Source of the DNA: Temnothorax longispinosus
Taxonomy: Eukaryota; Arthropoda; Insecta; Hymenoptera; Formicidae
Length of the DNA: 64,000 nt
Reading direction: 5' to 3'
Assembly (NCBI RefSeq): GCF_030848805.1
Contig: NC_092361.1
Span: 21,101,406 to 21,165,405, forward strand
In this document: positions 1 to 12,898 of the stretch, piece by piece
How positions within the stretch are numbered: position 1 is the stretch's first letter
Layout of the letters: each line of letters starts with the position of its first letter
The notes under the pieces: generated by a model
The model's database searches: none
What the model was told of the DNA's origin: nothing
Seen by the model: only the letters and a program-made list of their open reading frames with translations
Position numbers and translations under genes: made by a program

Positions 1-240
1 ATTGGTTATAATAGACAGATTATAATGTACTATAGTCTCACTCACTGCGATGAATTTACTCGACTTATACTCGCAAGATGATTTGATGATTTGAGGAGAT
101 CACGAGAACTTATACTCATTAATTTTTGGAATGTGGGGTTGTAGCAATCAGCCCCACCAATAAATTAAAAGAAACATAATTTATCATCAGATGAAAACGA
201 CTGGTCCGGTGAAGTCTCCATTTTTCTTTTCTTGACCACG
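1..240. repeat. Inverted dispersed repeat, copy A
   Basis: Bases 1-17 and about 118-237 reappear as the reverse complement at 7857-7873 and about 7657-7772. The 17-bp outer block is identical in both copies. The inner block of about 120 bp matches at most positions. The stretch between the blocks (18-117) is poorly conserved. The inner block contains a small hairpin, GTGGGG paired with CCCCAC around a spacer. The copy may continue to the left of the window. No coding capacity is evident, so it could be half of a large inverted-terminal element or simply two oppositely oriented non-autonomous repeats. Confidence 0.7.
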
Positions 241-3200
241 CAGTTTTGTAGTCTGGATAGATATTTTATTCAGCTATATGTTTACATGCTTACAGTTCTG
301 GTCATGCAGTCAAATAAGAGTCAACATTCTCGCGATGGAGACGCGAGACCTCCTCGTGATCGCGGCGATTCGAAAGCTCGTGTTCGATGAAAATCGCGCG
401 AATTCGCGCAGATACGCGTGACAAACGGCGACATTGTACGGCACCAAAGCGCCATGAATGGGCACGAAGGCGTCCATCCGAGTGAATGGAAAGCGCGAGA
501 GACAAGTTCCGCCCACGCGTCGGGACCCCATACAGGTAGACGGATAACGTACATGTCGGTACACCTAGTTACGCGCTAATAGACGTTGCAGATGATGGAA
601 GGGGCCTACGTGTGGCGAATGTAGGCGAGGGTTCATTGCGTCTAACGATATTCATACGAAAGTCGCGAATCGCGGAGAGATAGCCAAAAAAGTCTTGTTA
701 TAGAATAACAAATATGTAAAACAAAAAGATAATACATTTTTATTTTATTCGCGATTGCCAAGCATATTTTTATTCGATCGATTATTTAAATAATCTTTGA
801 TTAAGATAATTTAGACGAGACTTGATTTAATTCTTTATGTGAGAGTTCTAGTGCCGATTCTTTTATAATTAATAAGCGGTTAATTCATCTCGAATGAACT
901 TTCGCGAATCTTTAAAGGAAATAGAATAACCGTTTGCGTAACGAGGAAAGCTGTCGCTATCGCGGATGGCTGTCTCGACGATAGATCATTACGAGAGAAT
1001 GATTTAGATTGCACGCTAATTAGTTTCTGTGAACGCGCTTGAAGGTGAAACCAACAGGTAGCCACGTTAACGTGAAAAAAAATATGCGATAAGATAAAGA
1101 CCAGCAATGAGGCGATAATTGCGGGACATAATATTAGCACAGGCTGATAATTCGCGTACACGAGACTACACTTTCTCCCTCTTGAATAATGTGCTGTTTT
1201 CTTTTTCGCGACGTCAGGTTGATCGTCTGCCCAAAAATGCCCGGAGCGCGTTGATGTAACGCGTGTATTTAGTGAGATACATAATGTTTTATATGTCGAG
1301 TTATTTATTTAAATTCAATTTTTTTCGTAATAAAGGAAATTGACGCACATCTGTCTCATAATGTCATATAATTTTCAAAGCTTCCCGAAATGCCTATATG
1401 TTTTGTGCAGAACACTGTCGTAAAAAGACAATTTTAAATGTCAGCATACACGCAGCAGGAATCCGCGCGAGCACTCGCGGATTAAGTGTCGCGCGAGATT
1501 TTTTTTCCGCCGTGATGCAATTCGCCAGATCGCGTCGTTCCTCGCGCGTTTCAGCGCGCTCGAGCGGCGGCTATTTTCGCAAGACAGATCCATTACGCCG
1601 CGCCGGCGAGTTACTCGGCGGACGTTACTCTTCAACGTCGCCCGTAATGGCACTTCGCGTCGCGGAGTGCATCCGTCGCGCGAGTGCACTTTCAGCGCGA
1701 ACTGCGACTGCCCGCTTCACGCGATACGCGATCCCGTATACGTTTCCTTTCCGAGAGAGAACACTTCGATCGGACGATCGAACAGTTTGTATCGTTCGAA
1801 GTCGCGCGCTTCGTTTGACGATTACGTTTGTCTGAAACTTCGCATCTACCGCACATCTACCGCAAATATATAATACAAAAAAAAAATCCCCAGATTTCTT
1901 CGGAATCGGGGTAATAAAATTTTCGGGTTTGACAAACTTGGGGTCGACATTACGGTCGACAGGAGTTACGAAATTCGCGAGAACGAGCGAAATCGGACGG
2001 CGCGAGTTCCAAGCTTATTCGTGTATATATCTGGTACCAGCAGCGGCGGCAGCAGCAGTTCGGGAGCAAAGGCACCGCTGACGTCACGAGCTATCTTTAA
2101 ACCCGGTATCGAGTCCAACGCTCCGCACGCACGCATGTACGCACGCACGCACGCAAGCAGTCGTGTCCCACGTAAGCGAGCGCGTGAGAGATCAGAAACG
2201 GATGCGATGCGCTGCACCGTGCCGTATTCCCGCCATTACCCGTACAATGTACCATTGTCTCAATTTCCTTTCTCCTTTCTCTACGTTGCAGCGCGAATCC
2301 GCACGCGCTAGTCTACGTTCGCGGATATATAAAAGCGGATAGTCGCATCCCTTCGAGTTTGAAATTTTAGAAGTGCGTTAATCCTTCATTTTTCAAAATA
2401 TTTTATCTCGAAAATGAAACCTCGTGGCTCGTATGGGGAAATTACAGTCATTTTCGATTAGTTTTCTTGTACGGCGCGTAGAATCGCGTCTTCTTTTCGA
2501 ATACGAATAGCCATCAGTTATTTGCATGTCAAAATTATGAGAGAGAAAATATAATTTAAAATTGTAGACTAGTTACTGGTCTAGTCACTTTGCACGCGAA
2601 ACGATTGGCATAAATGCTGCGGAAGCTCGCGGACGTTGAGTCATCGTGCCGTTTTTACTCGCGAAACTTTGGGTCTCGAGGGGCGATTATTCAACGCGGA
2701 AAACAGTCATGTCGAGTAATAATCATCATGACGATTCATGACAAGAACGTAACAGCATGATTCTATGATGCCCGAAAATAAACTGCTAATCTGACGCCAA
2801 TTTACAAAAAAGGGAACTAATGTTGTAAAAAGAAAGGTGTTCAGTACAATGATGTCTTCAACTATATATATACAGAACAATAAGAGAGATAAAATAACAT
2901 TGTGAAAAATTTACAAAAAATAATACATTAATAATTAAAACAATTATAAGATATTTAAAAAAATTACTAAAAAAACTAGAATTATATGAGAAAAATGATG
3001 GAAAATGATTCAATAATATTTTAATAGAAGAGCTAATTAGAAAAAAGTAAAAAAAAAGATATTTAGTCGTATACATACGTGAGAGGAATGTGAGGTTGAT
3101 TGTGGAAGAGTCTGGCAAAGGCGAGGATAATTAAATCTTTGTCTCTTAACACTTTCTATTTATTCTGTCTCTATACAATAGTTAAGCGCAGGCACGTCTG

Positions 3201-6200
3201 TACGCGAACGAGTCCGATAGTCGAATCCTCTTGTCTTTCGCTCCGATTACGTGGAATAGTTCTCCTCTCTCAGGATCCCGTACCCTTCGAGAAGCCTCTC
3301 GGCAAGTCTAGATCGGTTTAACAATAAACTGATAGTTTCACGAATGTTTATTGTTTGTATGTCGAATTTGTTACTTTCGCTTGTCGTTACTTTCTTATAA
3401 ACGTTTTTACATATGTCATATGTTTTTCTCATTTTCTGTTTTTCGTTTATTTGAGCCCTCTCGAATCATTTCGGCGATTGGATATGTGACGATGTAATCG
3501 CCACAGATAAATTATTGAGGAAAGCGTAAGTCAGCGAGTCAGCTGGCTTTTCGGTTAAAAACCCATGATATGCAGAAACGCCCCGTGCATCGAACGGGGG
3601 AGGAGGCCGGCTCGCAGAATGCAGAGTCGCGTCCGCGTGAGTCATCGTTCTTCCTGCCTTTAATGCGATTTCGGTGGTCGCGACACGTAACGACGTCTCA
3701 TCGACGTCTAATCGTTTCCACGTTAATCCGCAAGCGGATACGTTTTGCGAATTAGCGCTCATTCCACCGTAACATTAGTATCCTGGCGTCAGCATAATTA
3801 GCAAGTCATATCGAGTTTGCCTTCAGATATACTTGCAATCGAAATGCGAGCAGCTGTAGCACGTTGTTTGCTATATCACTGCAGTCGAGACCTTTACTCG
3901 AGAGCCTTAATGGGCGGCTGCCGGATAAAACGGGATAATACGATACAGACAAACAGGATACCATATGACGCGGCGACTCGACCCATTCCGTTCTAGCGAG
4001 CATCCAGTTTCGATCGCGAAATACCGGCAATTATTTCACCCCTATTAAATTAAACCTCCTCTTATACGTTAAATTTTTATGTATATGTAAGATTAAGTGA
4101 TAATTAAGCGTTTAAGCCGAAAATGTTTGGCAGAATTAAAATTAGATACATAATGGGGGAGCTGACTTAACGTTAAGAATGAAAAAATAAATATCCGATA
4201 AATTGAAAAAACAAATACGCCGGAATTAGTTGCTAATTCCACTTAATTAGTATTTGTTTTTGCAATGTTAGAATTAATTAATAGAGGAGGCTAATAACTT
4301 AATGGAGGTTATTATATTTCGATTTGCACGGTATGTACCCTTGACGGTGCTTCTAGGAAAAAAACGTGCGCTTCCCCGGTCAAGATTAATCGTATCTGCC
4401 GAGTGTAATCGATTTATGCCGATTCCCGCGGGCACAACGAAACGAATTCGCGCGCGTAGCTCGTGGCCTCGTTCGAACGAAACTCGAGCGTATCGCTTTA
4501 TAGCCGTGCCGTCGATCGCAAAAAGGAACGAAGTAACGTTCTGCACGAGCGAGTGCCATCGGCCGGAACGACCACGGTCTGCTGTCGCAAGAACGATCGA
4601 CCCCGATCGAGATTCGATCGACGGTCTCAAACCAATAATAATAATAATAATAATAGTAAACTGGATACACTATGAATCCGCCGGCCTGGGACAGAGGTTC
4701 GATTATGCCGATTGCGAGCGCTCGTATCGAGCATCGAGTGCAGAGCAGACATACACGCCGCGATTCCGCCTATTTTTATTTATCAATTTATTGCGGCACA
4801 AATGACACGTCAATGTAATTGCTCGTTTTCCTTTTTTTTTATTCGTTCGTGATTTTCTTCGAATCTTACTTGCTCGAGCTATCCATCACGCGATTATTCC
4901 GGCGCATATTACTCCTTCGTTTTGATTAAAAGAGGAGATTGCTCGCGGAAGGGTCAGTCGTGCAGTCAGGCCAGGTTCCGGACGTGAAGCTTCAGAAAAT
5001 GTGCAACAGTGGACCCATTCAAACGACCCGTCGTGATCGTGTAACGGCAGTCAATTACCTGTATCATCTTACGATATATGCTCGACGATACGTCGTAAAA
5101 TCTCGTTTACTCGCACGAAACTACGCGTTTAAAATTAATCTCAAGGTAATAACTCAGCGACAAATAATCCCAAGTTTAGAAGAATCGATTAATATATTAA
5201 TTATATTAACGAGAATAAAATCCTGTCGCTATCATTACCGATGAGTATGTATTTACTAATTAAAATAAAATTAGCAATTGAGATAAAGTGATTCAATATT
5301 TAATTTGTTTCCTCAAATAAATTATTGTATTAAACAGTTATTAATCAACCGTGTTGCAATTTATTGCATTGTGCCGTAATCGATATAATTGTTACACACG
5401 CATTGTCGTACGTTAGAATTTTTGTTCACTAGGAGATTGTGGTATGCCATTGTTAAATTATGTTATTCTATTGCAGACAGGCCACGGTTCGATGTATTCT
5501 GTTGGGTGTCGGTGTGCCGATCCCGAAGCACGTGACAGAAAACACATTCGTCACGTTATTGAACGGCCAATGAACGCCGGCAGCAAACTATATGTGCGTG
5601 TAGAGGCAAGAATCGATCTACATTACGCGCGACTTGAGGCAGAGAAGGATGGAGCAAGTCGGTCGGGACCCCTATTAAATCATCATCCGACGCGACAGCA
5701 TTGTTTTGCTGCTCGTGCAGCGTTTCGTTTTAGAAAATAGATTCACAGAGCGCGACGTTGTAATGCCTACCTCGAATCAAGCGTGAAAGAATGTGTATCT
5801 AAAAATAAATGCGACACTTTAATGCCTAATGCTTTTAACTTTCTTATCTGATTTTAATACCGTAACGTCTCATAAATGATATCGTCTGATAATACCGTTT
5901 CTCTGTATGTTGCATCGATTTTTATAGATCGTGTTGGACGAAAAGCTTACGACGTATAGTTATGAAAAAATACTGTAAATTTATTTAAAAACGATATGAT
6001 AAAATTGAATCAAAACAGTTAAAATTACTAAAAATGTAAATAGCGTCACATAATCAAAAGATTATTTTTTTAGGTTGTAGATACATACATCCAGATATCA
6101 GATGAACTGAGGTTACTCATCTTGGTTATTGACCGAAGAAGCGATCTGGTATAGGCGTATCCGTAAATAATCCTATTATTCCATCTCTCGGTGTTGAATA

Positions 6201-7656
6201 AGAACCGTACACGGACGCTCTAATTGAACGGAATGAATTACGGGGATGTCGGTAGTTATTCCATCGAACCAACTAGCCGCACGGTCGACTTTTCGCACAT
6301 TGTTCTCCCCCTCTCGCGATCAACGAAACTGTATACTCCGCGTACGCACGCTCTCGTTCGCGAGATAAACGACGAAGGCCGAATTTATCGTCTTTAGAGC
6401 GTTAGGCGCAACATTTTTTACATAGAAACGAACATATTTAATAAATATATGAAATATTAATTGCCGGATGATGCATGATTAAATAATAACATTTTTTCAG
6501 TTAGTAATTAACTTAATTTAGATTAATCTAATTAGAATTTAATGTATATAATATTCATAAAATCGTAATTTAAGTTATTAATTTTTTTTACTTGCACGAT
6601 TACTTTCGGCTTATTTTCTGTCGCGAAACTGGCGGGAGAAACGCATTGCAGGCATTATGAACCGAGCTGATTACGAATGCTTGCAAGCCGATTCAATTTT
6701 ACCGTGGATCACCGCGATAGACCGACCGTTAACGTTCACGCCCCTCGATAGATAGTTATAACGTTTAATCAGTCGTGACATAATGGGACCTCCATGAAGA
6801 ATTCCGATGACGCTCGATCGGCATATCGTACCACCTGCGTTCCATTACCTATGCGCGGGTAACGTGTATGTGTCTTGCTATTATTTCATAAAAGCGTTTG
6901 CCGACCTCGACCGTTATTTTTTCCGATGAGCCTCCACTGACGCAACTGATATAAGAACTCAAATCGTCTATTTTACAGCACTAACCAAGTCCTGAACTGA
7001 TATATTATTTGGATATATTTTTTAAATAAAGATTCTTAAAAATCTACAATCAAAAATACAAATCAATCAGAAATTACTAATCGCGTGTGTTTACGCAGGA
7101 AATTTTAATAAGTTTAAACGCATTACGTAAGGGATACAAGCGAGGAAGTGGACTTTTTATGTAGGTGGACTCCGCTGTTTTCGCGAACGAAACGTTATCG
7201 TCTTCCAGGCAGTTCCTTACCGAACAAAGAACACGCGGGTTTTAAGAGAAACATCAAATCGAGCAATAAAACCGAAGAAATATGAGGAAAGGAATACGTG
7301 GGTGTAAGCGAATATAAAAAGTACAAAAAGACAGAAAAGAACTTAAAAAAAAAACGGAAGATTACGAAGAGAATATTTTGATCTTACTTACAATAATATC
7401 TCCATATGCAAAAACATTGACATAAGTGAGATCTTTATTGTTTATCGCTGTTTTAGCTTAGAGTAAGAATAAATATATGCTTTAATGAGAAATTTTTGAC
7501 ATCTTTTTATTTAAAAAATAATTCCGACTTGATTACAGATTTTAATATATTATAATGTTCTAATTAATTGTGGGGTACTTGTCTAAATTCCCAAATTAAA
7601 TTCATCAGAGCAAAATTACCGATTAAACCTATACTACGAGTAGTATAAGAAACTGA
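241..7656. other. Non-coding stretch between the inverted repeat copies
   Basis: I recognise no gene here. It alternates AT-rich DNA with CpG-rich islands (about 300-600, 1440-1860, 1960-2340, 3560-4030, 4300-4770, 5470-5760). Open frames in the islands show no domain, conserved motif or consistent splice sites. An (AAT)n run sits at about 4634-4655, and a perfect GGAATTAG/CTAATTCC hairpin near 4214. It is probably intergenic or intronic. Confidence 0.5.
2079..2335 (+). promoter_or_regulatory. Orphan CRE and TATA promoter-like segment
   Basis: A perfect CRE palindrome (TGACGTCA) lies at 2079-2086. A strong TATA element (TATATAAAAG) lies at 2326-2335, in a CpG-rich island preceded by a short alternating (ACGC) tract. 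A transcript starting about 30 bases after the TATA box would begin near 2355. The first downstream ATG (about 2414) opens only a 15-codon frame, so any transcript would be spliced or non-coding. No gene could be linked to it. The motifs are visible; promoter activity is inferred. Confidence 0.35.
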
Positions 7657-7873
7657 GTGGTGTCAAGAAAAGAAAAATAGAGACCGACTCAGTCGTTTTC
7701 GTCTGATGATAAATTATGTTTCTTTCAATTTATTGGTGGAGCTGCTAAAACCCCACGTTCCAAAAATTAATAAGTGTATACATATAAATAATTTGGTAAA
7801 CAACGATAACGCAACGTCAAGAACGCTCAGAAAACTAATCTGTCTATATAACCAACTGTCTATTATAACCAAT
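7657..7873. repeat. Inverted dispersed repeat, copy B
   Basis: This is the reverse complement of the repeat at 1-240. The block at 7657-7772 matches 118-237, and 7857-7873 matches 1-17 exactly. A short frame over it (7706-7912) is accidental. The two copies face each other across about 7.4 kb that contains no recognisable transposase, so an intact autonomous element is not supported. Confidence 0.7.
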
Positions 7874-8023
7874 TGTGTGTATTTTTGTATACGAGAAATT
7901 ATTTATGTCTAACTCCATCTGTAGGGTAAAAGTGGATATAATACATATGTACATACATATGTATATATATATTCTGTTATTGTAGCAAAGGAGCTACAAT
8001 AGTTGCTAGTAGTAGTAGGGCAA

Positions 8024-8058
8024 GTTGCTAAAACTCCACGCGTTCCAAAAATTAGTAG
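8024..8058. repeat. Partial third copy of the same repeat
   Basis: A stretch of about 35 bp repeats the core of copy B in the same orientation (compare 7739-7773) with a few substitutions. Its presence 250 bp from copy B suggests local duplication or nested insertion of the family. Confidence 0.55.
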
Positions 8059-11000
8059 TTATTCGATAGTAATTTTCTTTCCGAGTTTTCATAATTTCCC
8101 TTCAAGAAAAATTCTTAATCGTAGGATGTGGGTCAATTGCTCCAAGTGTTCTTGAGACATTACATAGGTGCAAGAAGAAACACATTAACGAGGGTGCGGT
8201 CTGTTTGATCTCATCGTCGTCTAACTCACTCATCCTAAGTTGTCCACAGGGAAAAGTTCCGTACGATTCGAGGGTAACGATATCGCGTCCCCGATCGTTT
8301 CATTTTTCGTGCCGAAAGGCACGACGTATTCTGCGAGTGTCATATTTTCAGGACATTACTTGTCCGTTAAAAAAAACAACGTTATATGTGCCAAGGGCAA
8401 TATTAACATCCTGCTGAGCTATTTTTAAGAGCATTCGTAAGATTTAGACCGGACGTCCAAGGCGTCTCTTAAAAACATTTCTGGTTTATTATGTAAATTA
8501 AATTTATGCTTGCGCGAAATCATGCATTTTAACATACCGCAAGAACAAACGAAACAAAGTATCGATATATTATAACAAATTAAGGATTATGTCTCTTATT
8601 CGTTAGCTAATATTTGTGAATAAGATTTTGTCCATCCCTGATTAATATATACTTAATTAGCGTTTCGTATATATAATATTCTTAAATTCGACGATGATCG
8701 CGAGGATTCGTACCGCCGCGCCGTGAATTCGTGTTAATCGTCACGAATTCGTCGTCCGCGACTCGTCGACTTATAAGGCTCATCCTTCGTGCCGTTAAAC
8801 CGCAATAATGAAGTCACTCGGTCAAGGTTTCGGAGCGGGGTTTCGTCGACGCATGCTGAAGCAGCCGTCGTCAACGCCGTTTCCTCGTCCACGCGGCGCG
8901 TGTCGGACCATTCAAGGCTCTCGTCATCGCATCTCGAATATTTTCAGTTCGGCGGGAACGTGTTGCTCGGCTCTCGGCACGCACAGACGGATATCCCTCC
9001 GTACACGAATTATTCGGAAGAACAACTATCGCGTCTCTATCGCGCATGATTCACTCGTTCGGTTACGAAACCGGCACGTTCGTCGGACTGTGAAGTCACG
9101 CGCTCTCGGTGGAACTATTATTCATATATCCGAGCGAAAAATTCTCGGTTACATACGCGATACGTAATTTAAGCTTGATCTTGAAACGCATATATTGATC
9201 TTAAAAAAAATCAGAGAATTTCTTAAACAAATATTAATATGGCTTTCAGAATAAACATTCCAATTCACCATATGGAGATTTATTGTTTAGCTGAATTATA
9301 TAACGAGATTTTTCTATGTTTAAAAAATGAAAAAAAGATACTCGATGTTTAGTGCGTTTGATACGTCGAATGTGGTTATTTGAGTCGAAAAGTTTCGACA
9401 GTTTAAACACATATAATTATTTATTCAGAACATTCCTTTGCTCGGTAATCGGTTTACTCGGTAAGCATTTACTTACTTCGTCAAGAGAGAAGAATTTCAT
9501 ATATAGAATTCTTCTTATGACTCACAATATTAATATGTAAGCATCGTCATCGCAATTTAAATACAATTATGCGGTATTAGTATTTAACATACAAAATATG
9601 ATTCTTATTTTTTAAGACAAGTTTGTATTTTTCACAGCTCTTCTTCTATCAATTATTTAAGTTCGTAAAATTCTTCATTTCCCTCTTTTTCTCTCTGTCG
9701 TATTCGTATCGTTTTCGTATTAATTTCTTCAAAAATGAATTTTTTTTAAGTTAGAAAGTAAAAAGTATTTTATTACTACGCGATTTTAAATAATATAAAT
9801 ATTACATCTGCCATCATATGACAGGATTTCTTTTTTTATTTTATTTGTTATATACTTATTTGCCACATTGTTTTTCCTTTGTCAGCAATATTAGAATTAA
9901 AAAAAGAACTAAACGTACGTAAATGTCAATGTCTCTGATGAGATTAATAAAAATTGATAAAATTTATATAAAGTCTAAAATAAAACAGGCTGCGAAGTTA
10001 CCTTATTGGGAGTTATGCCGGAGATAAACGGTAATTCGCGATGTAATATTTTAGACTATTTTCTTTCAATTGACAAGTGACGTATATTGAAAGAGACGCG
10101 TTTATTCGTAGTCTACTCGTAATAAAAGCGACACAGTTGATTCTTAACGTCATCTTCAATTAACATGATCGACGCTAACCAATCGAGCCGAGACCTATCG
10201 CAAACCTTAACAGCAAGTAACAACTACGAGCGAGCTATTAGCATATCTTCATAATGGCAGCGAGATTATCAGCGGAATTCAATGCCAATTATCGTCTCGT
10301 ATAGGAACGTCCGAATGAATTGGACTTTGGAAGATCAAGGATTAAGTCGAAGGTTATCGCGCCGAAAAAGTCTTATAGTAGAATACAAATAGAGTCTCAT
10401 TCTAGCTAACTATCAAGACATTTTACGAGAAAGTATTGCCACGGAAGTGTGTAAGCTATACAAGTACATATTAATATCTTTCAAAATACGATTTTACTAT
10501 TTTATAAAAATTGTAAAACACTTTCGACAGAAATACAACCTTTATTACGATCGAAAAAACTCACGTCGTATATGAAGCTCAATTGTACAATCAATAGAGA
10601 TAATTATACATACAAAACAAATATAAGAAGTAGTATAAAATATAGAATAAAATCTTTTTATATAAATCTAAAAAATCGATAAACAAATGAAAAACTAGAT
10701 ACGTCACTTGAATGGATGATATTTTCGAAGAGCGTCCAAAGGACGACAGCCTAATCCTCTTAAGTTCCTTCCGAGAAGGAACAGGATCCTTCGATCCAAT
10801 ATCACACACACGTGCAAACAGAATTAAATCACTCCCTAATCTACGGCACATCCGTCACCCTCCTCCCTCTATTCTCATTTATAATCGACACGATACGTCG
10901 TACGTGCGCGAACAATACATACGTGGTTTCATCTGTAAAAGTCATAGGTCTTAGCAGAAGTAACAAATGTTTCCTCTTCCCATGTCGTTTCTCGAAGAAA

Positions 11001-11236
11001 TCGTATCTTGTATTAAATAAAGAAAATTTACTGCGGTATAAAATATACGTCGGCAGATTTCTTTTCACCATGTTCATTCGATTGTAAAAATCGATCGAAT
11101 GTAAATTAGAAAATCTAAGAAGCCCGGTTACAGGAAGATCGTGATGCCCCATACGCGTTTTGCACGACTCGTGCGAAGTACCGTAAGAGACAACGTCGTC
11201 TCCAAATGGTGAAACGGCCCAGGTGCCACTACAAAA
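8059..11236. other. Non-coding stretch, no gene recognised
   Basis: A CpG-rich island at about 8690-9170 carries two overlapping open frames with no recognisable motif. At 10700-11150 both strands are open for 80-100 codons, again without family signatures. The rest is AT-rich spacer. Nothing here is called as a gene. Confidence 0.45.
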
Positions 11237-11494
11237 GGTATATTAAGCTATCTGAGGCAAATTATCAGAATACAAAAGATTTTATATGCAATTAATTTGC
11301 TAATTATTTGCTATTTTTTGTTTTTAAAAATAATTTTTTGCTCCCAGCTATTAAAAAGTTACGAAGGGATAGCTTAATCTTAAACTATCCAGAGCCCTTT
11401 GCAACTTTTTAATTATTTTTGCAAGCAAAGAATAGCAAGAAAATAGCAAATTAATTTCATATAAAATTTTTTGTGTTCTGATAATTAATATACC
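11237..11494. mobile_element. 258-bp palindromic foldback (MITE-like) element
   Basis: The whole segment reads as one large imperfect inverted repeat. Its ends are exact mirror images (GGTATATTAA at 11237-11246, TTAATATACC at 11485-11494). The left arm matches the reverse complement of the right arm over most of its length, apart from two short left-arm insertions near 11247-11260 and 11335-11348. The centre of symmetry is near 11370. It has no coding capacity. A foldback transposon or hairpin MITE fits best; no target duplication could be identified with certainty. As RNA it could fold into a long hairpin. Confidence 0.8.
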
Positions 11495-12449
11495 TCACTA
11501 TACAAACTACAATGCATGGCACATCTTGTCGAAGAGTGTTTGCCATCTGGACCAGTCGCCCGAGTTGAGAGAAGTATAATCTATTCTGAACAGAGCCAAA
11601 TCATCCAAAAATTATATTTTTATTCTAAACGTATTTTTTCTGTTTATAAAAATATCGTATTTTGCGAAAAACATTAAAGTTGCATTCTGCAGCGATATAT
11701 ATGCAATTTAACTGCATTATTCGAAGACGCATTGTAAGCATTTCCGCATTGTCAAAGATTTTTTTTTTGTTAAAAAGACCCCAAGATTCTCTGTGTAAAG
11801 GTCTACATTTGTTTAATAAAATGCAGATTACTTTGTAGTGTGTGCGACAATATATCGTATGGTTGTTTCCGTGAAAACGTTTCGACCCCGTTGCGAATCG
11901 CGTAAGGTAGCCAACATCATATGAAATTACGGTAATCCGACCCTGTACACGTAATCCGAGCAGATAATTCAACTTAACAGCTTCGCGGTGAGTCGACCTT
12001 CGGATTTAGCCTTCGTCTGGCTGTCGCTTCGATGACGAAGGAAATCCACGATGAAAATCCACGCGCGGTAGCCCATATTCTTTTCTCTTCTTTCCTTTCC
12101 ATTCGCGTCCCATTTCTTTCGTCTGACAATGAGACACATCGTGAAAAATTTACGGATGGCGTAGCAGAGACAAAAGAACTTATCACCCGTAAAACACACC
12201 ATCATAAATCCGCTGAATCGTTGAAGAATCTGTCATTAAAATTGAAAAGCTCGTAGCGATGACTTAAACCGCTTTTTTTTACGTTAAAACGTCCCCCAAT
12301 TGTGATTTTGACATATCCGTGATGTTTCGTTTTTAATTAGACGATCGCGGAATTCGCAGTGACGAAAAGGAGAGCTTTGCGCGCGACGGCATTGCCGTAG
12401 CTTCGGATTCGGCTTCGCGGAAGAGTCGTAAGAAGAATGCAGCCTTGCT

Positions 12450-12684
12450 GTCAAGTTACTGACGTACGTACGGTACATTGGCTCGGATATCTCGTCGACT
12501 TTTTCTCCCTTCGCGACGGCACGAAACTACGTGTCTGACCATGCCTCCTCGACCGCGTGACTCGCAACGTATTGTGTGCGTAGCGGGCCTGTCGAAGTAC
12601 GGTCGGAGAGTCAGTCGTCTACCGGCCGCCGAACGATAAGACGGATTAATGTATACTCGCAATGTTAGAATAAAGTATCTTACA
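12450..12684 (+). mobile_element. Putative solo 5' LTR of a Ty3/gypsy-type element
   Basis: The segment starts with TGT and ends with ACA, three bases before a retroviral-type primer binding site. It contains an initiator-like TCAGTCG at about 12609-12615 with an AGACG (DPE-like) about 27 bases later, and an AATAAA near its 3' end (about 12670). This is the expected promoter and polyadenylation layout of an LTR. The left border is inferred only from the TGT. No second LTR copy was found in the window, so the element has lost its 3' part and a target duplication cannot be checked. Confidence 0.6.
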
Positions 12685-12687
12685 ACT

Positions 12688-12705
12688 TGGGGGCTCGTCC
12701 GGGAT
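12688..12705 (+). other. Primer binding site complementary to tRNA-Pro
   Basis: The 18-base TGGGGGCTCGTCCGGGAT is exactly the classical proline-tRNA primer site of LTR retroelements. It sits three bases after the putative LTR end. It is the strongest single evidence that this region is a retroelement 5' end. A purine-rich leader of GAAGAC/GAAGAAG-like units (about 12765-12890) separates it from gag. Confidence 0.88.
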
Positions 12706-12898
12706 TGCGAGTACATGCGGTCAGACAATCGAGCGATATGAGGCAGCCGCGGTACCAGTGAATTGAAGACGAATTGAAGGCGAGTTTGAAGACGAATTAA
12801 AGACGAAGAAGAAGAAGACGATTGAAGAAGAAGTGAAGACGAATAAAGACGATTGAAGACGAAGAAGAAGACGATCTAAGACGATTCAGGACAAAAAT

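Noticed and set aside
4953..4985. Initiator-like TCAGTC with a GGACG downstream element
   Set aside because: The downstream element is about three bases off the strict spacing required of an Inr/DPE pair, and no transcript unit follows.
8789..9167. Two overlapping plus-strand frames of 86 and 119 codons
   Set aside because: They are Arg/Ser-rich, overlap in different frames inside a CpG-rich island, and have no motif or splice context.
10591..11152. Opposed open frames and an apparent S-x-DPVP resemblance to a frame at 3100-3321
   Set aside because: The similarity is limited to a few residues and the DNA does not align beyond it.
11150..11230. Acceptor-like TTTTGTAG followed by an open minus-strand stretch
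   Set aside because: Part of the pyrimidine tract belongs to the edge of the foldback element, no frame resembles kindlin or another known protein, and no donor partner was found.
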